From G965214625 sp965214625 (lineage in GTDB: Bacteria; Pseudomonadota; Gammaproteobacteria; Arenicellales; Poriferihabitantaceae), in contig OZ243962.1 of assembly GCA_965214625.1 (NCBI GenBank), positions 62,001-126,000 on the forward strand: 64,000 nt of DNA, given 5' to 3'. Both the position numbers and the translations under genes were made by a program. This document shows, piece after piece, positions 1 to 8,958 of this stretch (positions within the stretch are counted from its first letter, which is position 1; each line of letters begins with the position of its first letter). The notes under the pieces were generated by a model, which worked only from the letters and a program-made list of their open reading frames with translations, ran no database searches and was not told the origin of the DNA.

Positions 1-464
1 TTTGCGCCGATTTGCGCACAAGAACCGACGGTCGCCCAGGTATCGATCATGGTTCCCTCTCCGATATACGCACCGATATTCACATAACTTGGCATCAGTA
101 CCACATTTCGGGAGACATGCACGCCTCGCCTGACCAATGCAGGGGGTACCACTCTGAATCCAGCCGCGGCAAAATTCTGCTCTGAATAGTTGCTGAATTT
201 GAGATCAACCTTATCGTAATAATTTGAAAAACCACCTGGAATCACCCGGTTCGATTGAATTCGAAAAGACAGCAATACCGCCATTTTCAACCACTGGTGG
301 ACATGCCATTGTCCATCAATCGGTTCGGCCACGCGCGCCTGTCCGGAATCAAGCAGTGACAGGGCTGCGTCGATGGCTTCGGTGACATCGGGTGTGGCAC
401 TGTCAGGCGTGAGTGTAGTTCGATGTTCCCAAGCGGAGAGAATGGTTCGTTCTAGTTCTTTCAT
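1..464 (-). CDS. dapD: 2,3,4,5-tetrahydropyridine-2,6-dicarboxylate N-succinyltransferase (partial, 3' end off the window)
   Basis: The leftward reading frame from the ATG at 464 runs off the left edge, giving about 154 residues of the N-terminal half. DapD transfers succinyl from succinyl-CoA to tetrahydrodipicolinate in the succinylase branch of lysine and meso-diaminopimelate synthesis in the cytoplasm. Visible are an N-terminal helical region beginning MKELERTILSAWEHR, the stretch WHVHQWLKMAVLLSFR, and then the start of the left-handed beta-helix with NVVLMPSYVNIGAYIGEG and MIDTWATVGSCAQIGA, which are characteristic of DapD. The hexapeptide-repeat core is only partly included. No partner gene lies directly upstream: glpK, 78 bases away, is transcribed in the same direction. 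Confidence 0.9.
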   Translation of the reverse strand, partial: MKELERTILSAWEHRTTLTPDSATPDVTEAIDAALSLLDSGQARVAEPIDGQWHVHQWLKMAVLLSFRIQSNRVIPGGFSNYYDKVDLKFSNYSEQNFAAAGFRVVPPALVRRGVHVSRNVVLMPSYVNIGAYIGEGTMIDTWATVGSCAQIGA

Positions 465-542
465 GATGTCTCTATTGTTTTGTTGAAAAGGGTATTGTGG
501 ATCGGGATGTTCGATGTAATCAGTGGAAGCGGGCCGACGCAG

Positions 543-2018
543 TTAACATGTCTTTACCCGTCCTATGGCATCGTTCCAGCCAGCAACCAGGGTTGTCCGT
601 TGCTCATGATTCATGTCGGGGTGGTATTGCCCTGCTTGACGCCAGTTGTACGAGATTGCTTTAGTGGATGAATAAAGACCGTGCTGAAGACCGGCAAGGT
701 ATGCCGCTCCCAAGGCAGTGGTTTCAATGACCCGGGGTTTTTCCACAACCGTCTCAAGCATATCCGCCAGAAACTGGAGCATCCAGTCGTTTGCCACCAT
801 GCCCCCATCGACCCGCAGTGTTTCCAACGGATGCCCACTGTCTTCGGTCATGGATTTGACCAGTTCCCGGGATTGATAACAGACTGCTTCGAGAGCGGCC
901 CGTATCACATGAGCAATGGAGGTGTCCCGGGTGATACCCAGCACTGCGCCCCGGGCATGCGGATCCCAGTGGGGTGCGCCAAGACCGGTGAATGCGGGGA
1001 CCATGTAGACGCCTTCATTGTTTGGCATCGCACGAATCAGATCCTCGATTTCATTGACATCGCTGATCAGTTTAAGGTTGTCGCGCACCCACTGAATGGC
1101 GGTTCCGGCATTGAAGATTGATCCCTCCAATGCATAGGTCACCTTGCCACCCAGGCGATAACCCACGGTAGTCAGGAGTCGATTGGCGGAAATGATGGGA
1201 TCATTACCGGTATTCATGACCATGAAACAACCTGTGCCATAGGTGCTTTTCACCATCCCCGGTTGAAAGCAGGCCTGGCCAAATAAAGCCCCTTGCTGAT
1301 CGCCGATCACTCCACCGATCGGCAGTGTTGTGCCCAGTATGGTTGCATCCGTGACGCCAAAATCATCCGCGCTGTCGAGCACATCAGGCATCAGGGGCCT
1401 CGGGATGTCGAAAAGCTTGAGCAGATAGTTGTCCCAACACTGTTCATGGATGTTGAACAGCATGGTTCGACTTGCATTGGTGGCGTCCGTGGCGTGAATC
1501 TTGCCTCCGGTCAACTTCCAGATCAAATAGGCATCGACGGTACCGAATGCGAGTTCGCCCTGTTCGGCCCGGGACCTCGCTCCCGGAACATGGTCCAGAA
1601 TCCAGCCGATTTTGGTAGCCGAAAAATAGGCATCCAACCGTAACCCGGTCCGTCCGGATATCTCTTCTTCGAACCCTTGTTCGGCGATGCGGGTGCATTG
1701 GTCTGCCGTACGACGATCTTGCCAGACAATAGCGTTATAGAGAGGTTCACCTGTTTTGCGGTCCCACAAAATGGTTGTTTCCCGTTGATTGGTGATGCCG
1801 ATGGTTGCGACGGTGGCTGCTGTCTGACTGAGGACCTCCTGAACCGACTGTAGTGTGGACGCCCAAATGGCCTTAGGGTCGTGCTCGACCCAACCGTCGT
1901 TAGGGTAGATTTGCGGAAACTCATTCTGTGATACAGCCTCCAACGTACCATCGGGTGAGAAGACGATGGCGCGCGTACTGGTGGTCCCTTGATCAATGGC
2001 AAGTATATTTTGCTTCAT
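543..2018 (-). CDS. glpK: Glycerol kinase
   Basis: A 491-residue FGGY-family kinase that phosphorylates glycerol to sn-glycerol-3-phosphate with ATP in the cytoplasm. The N terminus carries the phosphate-binding loop AIDQGTTSTRAIVF. Other family signatures are WVEHDP near residue 43, TNQRETTILWDRKTG near 98, the FGGY signature region around GVIGDQQGALFGQ, and the C-terminal nucleotide-binding stretch VDGGMVANDWMLQFLADM. Length is close to the usual 495-505. The ATG at 2018 gives the canonical MKQNILAIDQG start. No glpF, glpD or glpR is adjacent, so it appears to be a single-gene unit. A pair of 11-base direct repeats lies 80-110 bases upstream (2100-2131). Confidence 0.97.
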   Translation of the reverse strand: MKQNILAIDQGTTSTRAIVFSPDGTLEAVSQNEFPQIYPNDGWVEHDPKAIWASTLQSVQEVLSQTAATVATIGITNQRETTILWDRKTGEPLYNAIVWQDRRTADQCTRIAEQGFEEEISGRTGLRLDAYFSATKIGWILDHVPGARSRAEQGELAFGTVDAYLIWKLTGGKIHATDATNASRTMLFNIHEQCWDNYLLKLFDIPRPLMPDVLDSADDFGVTDATILGTTLPIGGVIGDQQGALFGQACFQPGMVKSTYGTGCFMVMNTGNDPIISANRLLTTVGYRLGGKVTYALEGSIFNAGTAIQWVRDNLKLISDVNEIEDLIRAMPNNEGVYMVPAFTGLGAPHWDPHARGAVLGITRDTSIAHVIRAALEAVCYQSRELVKSMTEDSGHPLETLRVDGGMVANDWMLQFLADMLETVVEKPRVIETTALGAAYLAGLQHGLYSSTKAISYNWRQAGQYHPDMNHEQRTTLVAGWNDAIGRVKTC

Positions 2019-2610
2019 GTGAATGATGATCCAATCAGTATGCAGTGTATTTTAGTGAATTGTCGGGCCTTTCGGGTTGCCGACGCAAGATGGGAATTTC
2101 CGTATCTGGCTGGAAAGGTCCCGTATTTGGCGTACGATGCAGCTAGACACCCGATCCCGGATGACCAGACATACATCATCACGCAAAGGGACAAACCACG
2201 CAGGGTCAGTTCTCCATTTTCAGTGTATTGTGGGCTTTACCGGTGACGTCCCATACCACGATATTGGCATTAAGCAACCTGCCAAATAAAATAGAAAATG
2301 CCAAGTCCAAATAGTCTGCAAAGACTGCATCGGCATCCAGAATCGAAGATTTTGCATGGCGCTGTCATGCACAGGGTTGCTCCGATCTGTCCTGCATGGT
2401 CCCGCTAATGCAACATTGTAAAACGCAAGGTTCAAGGAGTTCGCTTTAGACATAATCCATTTTCATTGGAGGGTCAAAATACCCTCGAATCGTCCTCTGT
2501 GGCCTGATCTGTGCAGTGCGCTTTTTTTTGTGTTTGCCGCCGAGGATATTTGAGGGTATCCGTTTTGTCTCAATCATTTTTTATCGGACAACACCATGCG
2601 CTTTACTGGT
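2019..2610. other. Intergenic region between glpK and ccmI
   Basis: About 590 bases without a convincing gene. The short frames here lack recognisable motifs and protein-like composition. It holds two near-identical direct repeats, CCGTATCTGGC (2100-2110) and CCGTATTTGGC (2121-2131), 21 bases apart upstream of glpK. It also holds a perfect small hairpin with arms GAGGGT/ACCCTC at 2469-2474 and 2481-2486, downstream of ccmI. A T-run at 2521-2529 is not preceded by a strong stem. Confidence 0.6.
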
Positions 2611-3810
2611 TCAAAACGAGTTAACTTCTTTTGAGATAAGAAGATTGATTCGGACCAGACCTGTGGATTCAATGGTCACTTCCTCACTGACAAGATCGCC
2701 GGACTGGGTGATGGCATTGCCCGACTTTGATACTTTTGCCGTAACCATGACCTTCGGGAAATCCGATATTTTCATCTCCGGCAACATCGCTTTTGAATCA
2801 TCCAGCTGAATGACAATGGGTAACTCGTCGGCAGTATGTCGACTGACGGCCAAGGGCATCGGTGGGCCGTTCACCGCCTTGGCGCTGACAAAAACGGTAT
2901 CTGAATCCTTGACCACATCCACCAGTTCGGGTGACAGGCTGACTGTGACCTCGATACTCCTTGGCGGCGGTACCGCCTTCTCTTGGTCTTGTGTGGTATC
3001 GGAACTGGTTGCGATGAATTCGATCACCTGTTTTCTGGACACTTCATCTTGTTCCAACAAGGGCAGCAATCGATGAAAATAACCGAGTGCACGGTCATGC
3101 TCTCCCAGACTTTGAGCACCAAGACCGGCGATCCATAATGCATCAATATGATTGGCATCTAACTCCAGTGCGTGTTCCACCCGCTGCCGCGCTTCGGGTA
3201 CATAAACATTATTGTTCACCATGATTGTCGCATCCGCCCAACCTGCCAGCACGTCCGGCATGTCACCCAGTAATTCGTGTAACGTCGAATAGGCATTTTC
3301 GGCCTTATGAAAATCGCCGGTCATCATGTACGCATTTGCCGCGACCCACCAACCATCGGCATCCAGTGGGTCAGCCGAAATTTTCGCTTCAAGCTGTTCT
3401 AGCAACTGGGCCAATGTGGGTGATTCGGTTGATCGGGTCATTGATGAAGACGGAACGGGATCAATCAGGTGCAAGTTACCCAACGAGCCATACAGCCCGA
3501 TTCCGACGAGTGGAATCAATATCAGGATGGCGACTCCCCATTTGGGGGAAAGGGTGACCCAGGCAGAAGACGGTTCCGGGTGTTCAAGATCATCGAGTAA
3601 TGATATCTCCAATTCCCGTTCAGCCAGTTCGATGTCTTCAGTCCGCCTTGAAGTCCCTGTGTTCAGTTCGGCTAACCGGTCGCGTGCAATGCGAATATTT
3701 TCCAGGTTGGTATGGCCATGGTTGAGCGGCCTTTTGTTCATCAATGCCGGAAAGATGATGGCCAGTACACAAGCCACCATGAGCAAGGCGATGACAAGGA
3801 AGGCAGTCAA
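2611..3810 (-). CDS. ccmI: Cytochrome c-type biogenesis protein CcmI (CycH family)
   Basis: A 399-residue membrane protein expected to chaperone apocytochrome c to the CcmF/CcmH haem-ligation complex. The N terminus has one membrane segment (about residues 3-22), then a cytoplasmic loop with the CcmI-typical pattern ENIRIARDRLAELNTG, a second membrane segment near residues 93-113 (VAILILIPLVGIGLYG), and a periplasmic TPR region from about 130 to 290. The C-terminal 110 residues resemble the beta-rich CcmI domain that follows the TPRs. Its start overlaps the end of ccmH by 4 bases, and it is the last gene of the ccm operon. Sequence divergence is normal for CcmI; the identification rests on both architecture and position. 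Confidence 0.9.
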   Translation of the reverse strand: MTAFLVIALLMVACVLAIIFPALMNKRPLNHGHTNLENIRIARDRLAELNTGTSRRTEDIELAERELEISLLDDLEHPEPSSAWVTLSPKWGVAILILIPLVGIGLYGSLGNLHLIDPVPSSSMTRSTESPTLAQLLEQLEAKISADPLDADGWWVAANAYMMTGDFHKAENAYSTLHELLGDMPDVLAGWADATIMVNNNVYVPEARQRVEHALELDANHIDALWIAGLGAQSLGEHDRALGYFHRLLPLLEQDEVSRKQVIEFIATSSDTTQDQEKAVPPPRSIEVTVSLSPELVDVVKDSDTVFVSAKAVNGPPMPLAVSRHTADELPIVIQLDDSKAMLPEMKISDFPKVMVTAKVSKSGNAITQSGDLVSEEVTIESTGLVRINLLISKEVNSF

Positions 3811-4268
3811 CTCTTTTCTCCCTTCATCAATGCTCTGGCACGCGCGATTTCTTCAGGGGTGTGGTGCGTTGAGAGTGTGTTCCTGGATCGCCGGACAAGA
3901 TAAACAGTGGTGATGATTACCCCAATCAAGATGACAAAGGGACTGAGCCACAACAGGTAGGTTGCACGGTTCAATCTGGGCCGGTACAACACAAACTCAC
4001 CGTACCGTTCAACCATGTAATCGGTAATGGCTGTCCTGTCCTTGCCGGCTGTGACCATCTCAACCACCTTGCGGCGCAGGTCGATCGCCAGGTCTGCGTT
4101 GGAATCAGCGAGATTCTGGTTTTGGCAGACCAGGCATCGCAGTTCCTTGATCAGTTCCTGATACAGCTGTGCCTGGGCCGTCGATTCAAATTCGACAACC
4201 TCAACCTGGGCGGTCAGTGGCGCCCCGGTCAACAAGAGCAAGCAGAAGGCTAACCACCGAACCGACAT
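3807..4268 (-). CDS. ccmH: Cytochrome c-type biogenesis protein CcmH (CcmL-type)
   Basis: A 153-residue thiol-redox protein that reduces the haem-binding cysteines of apocytochrome c. It has a signal peptide (about residues 1-20), the redox motif LRCLVCQNQ with C45 and C48, the conserved sequence ADLAIDLRRKVVEMV, and YGEFVLYRP before one C-terminal membrane anchor (about 103-125). It carries only the thiol domain, and the TPR part is the separate ccmI gene, unlike the fused E. coli CcmH. The start abuts the ccmG stop at 4268 by one base, indicating translational coupling. Confidence 0.96.
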   Translation of the reverse strand: MSVRWLAFCLLLLTGAPLTAQVEVVEFESTAQAQLYQELIKELRCLVCQNQNLADSNADLAIDLRRKVVEMVTAGKDRTAITDYMVERYGEFVLYRPRLNRATYLLWLSPFVILIGVIITTVYLVRRSRNTLSTHHTPEEIARARALMKGEKS

Positions 4269-4801
4269 CAGGCCTGCTCCTGCTGTAATTGCGTGATCAA
4301 TGGAACGACCGTATCGTTAAGGACTTCAGTCGTCAGCGGACCGATATGTTTCAGTCGGATGACGCCTCCCTTGTCAATCACGAATGTCTCAGGGACACCA
4401 TATACGCCGTAATCAATGCCGACGTCACCCGAGGCATCATAGGCAATCAGATGATAGGGATTCCCCCGTTTCCCGAGCCAGGCAATGGCATCACTGCGAG
4501 AATCCTTATAATTCAAACCGACGATATTCACTGCATTTGTTTTCGCCAGCTGCATCAAGAGGGGATGTTCCTGCAAGCAGGCAACACACCAGGAGGCCCA
4601 GACATTGAACAGCCAGACCTGTCCGGAAAAATCCTTGTCGGTCACCGGTGCTTCATTTCGATCGAGAGAGGGGACCGCAAAGGCTGGCGCGGGTTTATTG
4701 ATGAAAGGGGAGGGGATTTCCCTTGGATTCAACCCCAGACCGATCGCCAGAAAAATGGCAATGACCGAAAAACCGATCAGTGGGAAAAGATAGCGATTCA
4801 T
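4268..4801 (-). CDS. ccmG: Thiol:disulfide interchange protein CcmG/DsbE
   Basis: A 177-residue membrane-anchored, periplasm-facing thioredoxin-like protein. An N-terminal membrane anchor (about residues 5-23) is followed by the typical INKPAPAFAVPSL linker. The active site WASWCVACLQEH has C72 and C75, and the cis-proline loop is YGVYGVPETFVID. It passes reductant to CcmH and apocytochrome c during haem attachment. Overlap with ccmF upstream (4 bases) and ccmH downstream (1 base) fixes it in the ccm operon. Confidence 0.96.
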   Translation of the reverse strand: MNRYLFPLIGFSVIAIFLAIGLGLNPREIPSPFINKPAPAFAVPSLDRNEAPVTDKDFSGQVWLFNVWASWCVACLQEHPLLMQLAKTNAVNIVGLNYKDSRSDAIAWLGKRGNPYHLIAYDASGDVGIDYGVYGVPETFVIDKGGVIRLKHIGPLTTEVLNDTVVPLITQLQQEQA

Positions 4802-6774
4802 CGTGCAGGCTGAGCGTTAACCATACTTTCAGGGACATGCTGTCGGTGCCTGATACGTCGATAGCGTTTGTCTGATGCCGCGAGCGCGCCCCCGAAAGCC
4901 ATGATCAGTGCGCCGAGCCAGATCCATCGGACAAACGGCTTGTAATAGACCCTGACCGCCCAGGCCTGTCCGTCAGGGAGGGGCTCTCCCAGTGCCACAT
5001 AAAGGTCCCGGACAAACCCGGCATCAATCGCCGCCTCGGTCATCGGGTTTTGCTGCACGAGATAGGTCCTTTTTTCCGGCTGCAGCAGGGAAAGCGGTTT
5101 GCCGTTTTTCTGCAAATCAAACAATCCCCTGACCGAGGTGTAGTTGGGCCCCCGGTACTGGTCAGTTCCCCGAAAATGAAAAGTATACTGATTGATCGCA
5201 TAGACCTCTCCCGGGGCCATTTTAATGTCCTTTTCAATACTGTAGGTGTTGGTCACCGTCACCCCAATGATGAAAACACCGATACCGATATGTGCGATGA
5301 TCATTCCATAAAAACTTCTTGGTGTACGCAACAATCCTGAAAAACGATGCCCTGGCGAGGTTCTGTCCAGCACACTGTTGGCATTCAACAAGATGACCAG
5401 CACGCCGGCGGTGATCCCGATGGCCGCCTTGATTGAATAAAACGGCATTGCTTGAGGGGTCAGACATCCAATCAGGACACTGGCCAACACACAAAACAGA
5501 ATCGGTTTGCTGATACGGGTCAGTCGATCCTTTTTCCAGCGCATCAGGATGCCCACACCAATCAGCATTGCCAGGGGAATACCAAGCACGGTAAAGATGA
5601 AATCAAAATAAGGAGGGCCAACCGAAATTTTTCCGATATTCAGCGCATCCAGCACCAGCGGATAAAGCGTGCCGATCAAGACCGACAGACACAATATGCC
5701 CAAAAAGACATTGTTCAATAAAATGGCCATCTCACGGGAAAAAGGCTCGAAATGGACCTTGCTCATGATTGAAGGCGCCCGGACTGCAAACAGAACCAAT
5801 GAACCCCCGACCACAACACCGAGCAAAACCAGGATAAACAGGCCCCGGGCAGGGTCGGTCGCGAAGGCATGCACGGAGGTCAATACCCCCGAGCGAACCA
5901 GAAACGTTCCCAGCAACGACAGTGAAAAGGCCAAAACGGCCAACAGGATGGTCCATGCCTTGAAGACGCCTCTTTTTTCAGTCGCTGCCAATGAGTGGAT
6001 CAATGCCGTTCCGATCAGCCACGGCATGAAAGACGCATTTTCAACCGGATCCCAGAACCACCAGCCCCCCCAACCCAATTCGTAATAGGCCCACCAGGAG
6101 CCCAGGGCAATTCCGACGGTCAGAAACATCCAGGCAATATTGGTCCAGGGACGCGACCAGCGTGCCCAGGCTGCATCCAGCCGACCACTGATCATTGCCG
6201 CGATGGCGAAGGCAAAGGCCACCGAAAAACCAACATAGCCCATGTAAAGCATGGGAGGATGGACGGCGAGCCCGATATCCTGTAACAGCGGGTTGAGGTC
6301 ACGTCCCTCGAGCGGGGCCGGCGTGAGCCGTTCGAAAGGATTGGATGTCAGTAGCATGAACAGTAAAAACCCGACATTGATCATTCCCATGACGGACAGG
6401 ATTTGTGCCGTTGTCACATCCGGAATACCCTTGGTGAAAAAACTGACTGCGATTGTCCAGATCGAGAGAATCAATGCCCAAAGCAGCAACGATCCCTCGT
6501 GTCCTCCCCAAACGCCTGACACCTTGTAGATCAGGGGGAGTTGGGTATTTGAGGTATTGGCGACATAGGCAACGGAAAAATCATTATTCAAAAAGGACAG
6601 CGTCAGGCAAAGATAGGACACCGACACCAGCAGCGCCTGGGCGCGAGCAGCCGGCTTTGCCAGTGCGATCCAGTTTTGTATATTCTTGAAAGAGCCGACC
6701 AGAGGCAAGATGGCCAGCACCAGCGACATCACCAAGGCCAGATTCAATGAAAAATGTCCCAGTTCCGGTATCAA
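4798..6774 (-). CDS. ccmF: Haem lyase CcmF
   Basis: A 658-residue polytopic inner-membrane protein, the core of the cytochrome c haem ligation complex. It shows WGGHEGSLLLW at about residues 89-99 and the tryptophan-rich haem-handling (WWD) motif WGGWWFWDPVEN at about 235-246, followed by many hydrophobic segments. A periplasmic region with YRGPNYTSVRGLFDL lies near the C terminus before the last membrane span. Length matches the family (about 650). The final residues are basic and polar. It overlaps both neighbours by 4 bases. Confidence 0.97.
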   Translation of the reverse strand: MIPELGHFSLNLALVMSLVLAILPLVGSFKNIQNWIALAKPAARAQALLVSVSYLCLTLSFLNNDFSVAYVANTSNTQLPLIYKVSGVWGGHEGSLLLWALILSIWTIAVSFFTKGIPDVTTAQILSVMGMINVGFLLFMLLTSNPFERLTPAPLEGRDLNPLLQDIGLAVHPPMLYMGYVGFSVAFAFAIAAMISGRLDAAWARWSRPWTNIAWMFLTVGIALGSWWAYYELGWGGWWFWDPVENASFMPWLIGTALIHSLAATEKRGVFKAWTILLAVLAFSLSLLGTFLVRSGVLTSVHAFATDPARGLFILVLLGVVVGGSLVLFAVRAPSIMSKVHFEPFSREMAILLNNVFLGILCLSVLIGTLYPLVLDALNIGKISVGPPYFDFIFTVLGIPLAMLIGVGILMRWKKDRLTRISKPILFCVLASVLIGCLTPQAMPFYSIKAAIGITAGVLVILLNANSVLDRTSPGHRFSGLLRTPRSFYGMIIAHIGIGVFIIGVTVTNTYSIEKDIKMAPGEVYAINQYTFHFRGTDQYRGPNYTSVRGLFDLQKNGKPLSLLQPEKRTYLVQQNPMTEAAIDAGFVRDLYVALGEPLPDGQAWAVRVYYKPFVRWIWLGALIMAFGGALAASDKRYRRIRHRQHVPESMVNAQPAR

Positions 6775-7217
6775 TCTGTGCCTCCGTACTGTTTGGCGTT
6801 GGCGGCTTTCAGTGCTGCGCTGACCTCCGGTGGCATATACGTTTCATCATGTTTTGCCAATACCTGTTTTGCCACAAAGCGGTTCTGCTGTAACGATCCG
6901 GTTGCAACGATTCCCTGTCCCTCCCTGAAAAGATCAGGCAGGATGCCGGAATAGGTCACGGCAATGGTGTGTGCGGTATCCGTCAGTTCAAACTGGACAT
7001 TCAGGTCATTGCTGTTTCTTTTGACACTGCCGTCAACGACCATGCCGCCAATTCGAAAGGCCGTATTTTGGGGTGCTTCGCCCGCATGGACCTGACTGGG
7101 ACTGAAAAACAAATTGATATTACGGTTCAATGCGGTCAGGGTGAGTGCCACGGCAGTGGCAACACCGGCCACCAGCAAGCCGACCAGTATCATGCGCTGC
7201 CTGCGTCGGGGTGTCAT
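6771..7217 (-). CDS. ccmE: Cytochrome c maturation haem chaperone CcmE
   Basis: A 148-residue periplasmic haem chaperone. An N-terminal basic stretch (MTPRRRQRM) and one membrane anchor (about residues 9-30) precede an OB-fold domain with FRIGGMVVDGSV. The covalent haem-binding histidine is in the C-terminal motif KHDETYMPPEV (H123, with Y127). The protein receives haem from CcmC/CcmD and delivers it to CcmF. It starts 4 bases inside the end of ccmD and ends 4 bases inside the start of ccmF. Confidence 0.97.
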   Translation of the reverse strand: MTPRRRQRMILVGLLVAGVATAVALTLTALNRNINLFFSPSQVHAGEAPQNTAFRIGGMVVDGSVKRNSNDLNVQFELTDTAHTIAVTYSGILPDLFREGQGIVATGSLQQNRFVAKQVLAKHDETYMPPEVSAALKAANAKQYGGTD

Positions 7218-7387
7218 TTTCTCTCCTTAATGCGATCGAGATAAACCTGATCGGCCTTGATCTCACGAATCAGTTTTTGCCGCTTTACGTGGGGAATGAG
7301 AAAATTATACAACAACACCACCAAGACACCCAAATAACTGCTCCAGATAAAAAAACCGTGCCCCCCCATGTTGAAAAAATCAGCCAT
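7214..7387 (-). CDS. ccmD: Haem exporter accessory protein CcmD
   Basis: A 57-residue single-span membrane protein. I chose the ATG at 7387 (MADFFNMGGHGFFIW) rather than a longer upstream frame, because it gives the family's usual size and the FNMGGHGxFIW start. One membrane helix (about residues 14-33) is followed by a basic, charged tail. CcmD binds CcmC and promotes release of haem-loaded CcmE. It overlaps the ccmC stop by 8 bases. Confidence 0.93.
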   Translation of the reverse strand: MADFFNMGGHGFFIWSSYLGVLVVLLYNFLIPHVKRQKLIREIKADQVYLDRIKERK

Positions 7388-8150
7388 GAACAACCCTCCG
7401 CACCCATTGTGTTTGTCTCTCACGACGCAGCAGTTCATAGCGGGTACGATTCAACAGGACCGACAGATAGTAAAACTTGAATGCAGCAAACATGATCAGC
7501 AGGGGAATCAGCATTTGCATGTCAATGCTCGGTTTGCCCAACTTGGCTATGGTGGCCCCTTGATGCAACGTGTTCCACCATTCCACAGAATAGTGGATGA
7601 TGGGCAGGTTAACCAATCCGACAATGGCCACAATACCCGCTGCCCGGGCCGCCATTTTCTTGTCCTCGATCGCACTGTCCAATGCCATATAACCGAAATA
7701 TAAAAACAGCAACACCAATTCAGAAGTCAAGCGTGCATCCCATATCCAGTAGGTTCCCCAAGTCGGCTTGCCCCACAGTGAACCGGTCATCAGTGCACAG
7801 AAAGTAAAGGCCGCGCCCAGGGGCGCACTCGCCCTTGCAACGGCATCACCCAGTTTCATGTGCCAGATCAAGCCACTCATGGCCGCTGACGCCATGACGA
7901 CATAGGCAAACATCGACATCCAGGCTGACGGGACGTGGATGAAAATGATGCGATAGCTGTCGCCCATCTGATAGTCAGCGGGCGCCTTGACCAGCCCCAT
8001 GTACAACCCACAGAGAAAGAGAACCAGTGTCGCAATCGCGCATCGTTTAGACCACCTGCTCGCAAAATGGTAAAAATAGGCCGGTGAACCGAAACGGTGA
8101 AACCATTGCAAAAAAGTTAAACTGGTTTGTTGGGACGGTGGCGTCATCAA
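7380..8150 (-). CDS. ccmC: Haem exporter/haem-handling permease CcmC
   Basis: A 256-residue integral membrane protein with six predicted spans and the WWD motif around residues 125-140 (WGKPTWGTYWIWDARL). A conserved periplasmic histidine lies in FIHVPSAW (H72), and a second in LPIIHYSVEWWNTLHQG. CcmC loads haem onto CcmE. The gap of 118 bases to ccmB upstream is the only sizeable break in the operon; it contains a short AGGC/GCCT stem but no obvious terminator or gene. Confidence 0.96.
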   Translation of the reverse strand: MMTPPSQQTSLTFLQWFHRFGSPAYFYHFASRWSKRCAIATLVLFLCGLYMGLVKAPADYQMGDSYRIIFIHVPSAWMSMFAYVVMASAAMSGLIWHMKLGDAVARASAPLGAAFTFCALMTGSLWGKPTWGTYWIWDARLTSELVLLFLYFGYMALDSAIEDKKMAARAAGIVAIVGLVNLPIIHYSVEWWNTLHQGATIAKLGKPSIDMQMLIPLLIMFAAFKFYYLSVLLNRTRYELLRRERQTQWVRRVVHG

Positions 8151-8268
8151 TACAGGACAGGCCTTTGTGATTTAAAAAACAGGGTGAATCATTCGGAGTC
8201 CGATTTTACTCTATAAGCGAACAGCTTCTGTAGATCATCGATACAAATTTGAAGGAGGCACCGCCTTT

Positions 8269-8958
8269 TCAGTTCAATGTGATTTTAAGTGCGCTGGCGA
8301 TCGTGATGGGCGCCAGTGAGAGTGCCAGCACCAACAGTCCACCCATCATATACAGCTGACCGGATACATCCAGAGTGAGCGTGGCCGCACGCACAGCACC
8401 GGTGCCGAAAATCAGCACCGGAATGAACAGGGGGACGACCAACAGTGTCAATAACAGGCTGCTTCGGCGGACCGTCATGGTCAGTGAAACACCGATCGCC
8501 CCGATGAGGCTCATGGTTGGCGTTCCAAGCAGCAAACTGACCACCAGAATCAGATAGGCCTCTGTCGGCAGATTCATCACGACTGCCAGCAAAGGGGAGG
8601 CCACAATCAGGGGTAGGCCGGTCTTGATCCAGTGGACACTGACCTTGGCTAAAATCAGCACGGTTATCGGACAAGGGCTGATAAGCAATTGCTCAAGGGT
8701 GCCGTCTTCATAATCGGAACGAAACAGGCCGTCGAGTGCCAGCATTGTCGAGAAAAGGGCGGCAACCCAGATGACCCCCGGTGCAACCTGACGCAGCAAC
8801 TCCGGGTCCGGACTGATGGCAAAGGGGAACAGGCTGACCGCAATCACATAAAAGACAACCGGCTGCATCCATTCACCGGGATGTCGATAGGCCAACGTGA
8901 AATCACGTGATGCCATGACGCGAAACATCTGGATCAGGCTGGTGTTCGAAGTACGCAT
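8269..8958 (-). CDS. ccmB: Haem exporter permease CcmB
   Basis: A 229-residue polytopic protein (about six spans) that pairs with the ATPase CcmA. Family features include the N-terminal ASRDFTLAYRHPGEWMQPVVFY, the LFSTMLALDGLFRSDYEDGTLEQ region around residues 65-90, and PCPITVLILAKVSVHW. CcmAB uses ATP hydrolysis to release holo-CcmE from CcmC. The ATG at 8958 overlaps the ccmA stop by one base. Confidence 0.96.
   Translation of the reverse strand: MRTSNTSLIQMFRVMASRDFTLAYRHPGEWMQPVVFYVIAVSLFPFAISPDPELLRQVAPGVIWVAALFSTMLALDGLFRSDYEDGTLEQLLISPCPITVLILAKVSVHWIKTGLPLIVASPLLAVVMNLPTEAYLILVVSLLLGTPTMSLIGAIGVSLTMTVRRSSLLLTLLVVPLFIPVLIFGTGAVRAATLTLDVSGQLYMMGGLLVLALSLAPITIASALKITLN

Noticed and set aside
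611..1698. Long frames on both strands inside the glpK region
   Set aside because: They are shadows of glpK: composition is biased, there are no motifs, and glpK is full length and fully conserved.
2220..2453. 77-codon minus-strand frame in the glpK-ccmI gap
   Set aside because: No Shine-Dalgarno, no recognisable motif and no conserved context. It reads as chance.
3326..3913. 195-codon plus-strand frame over ccmI and ccmH
   Set aside because: Antisense shadow of two well-supported ccm genes with overlapping starts.
8250..8268. Short AGGC/GCCT stem between ccmC and ccmB as a terminator
   Set aside because: The stem is short, relies on wobble pairs, and is not followed by a T-run in the direction of transcription; it lies inside an operon.
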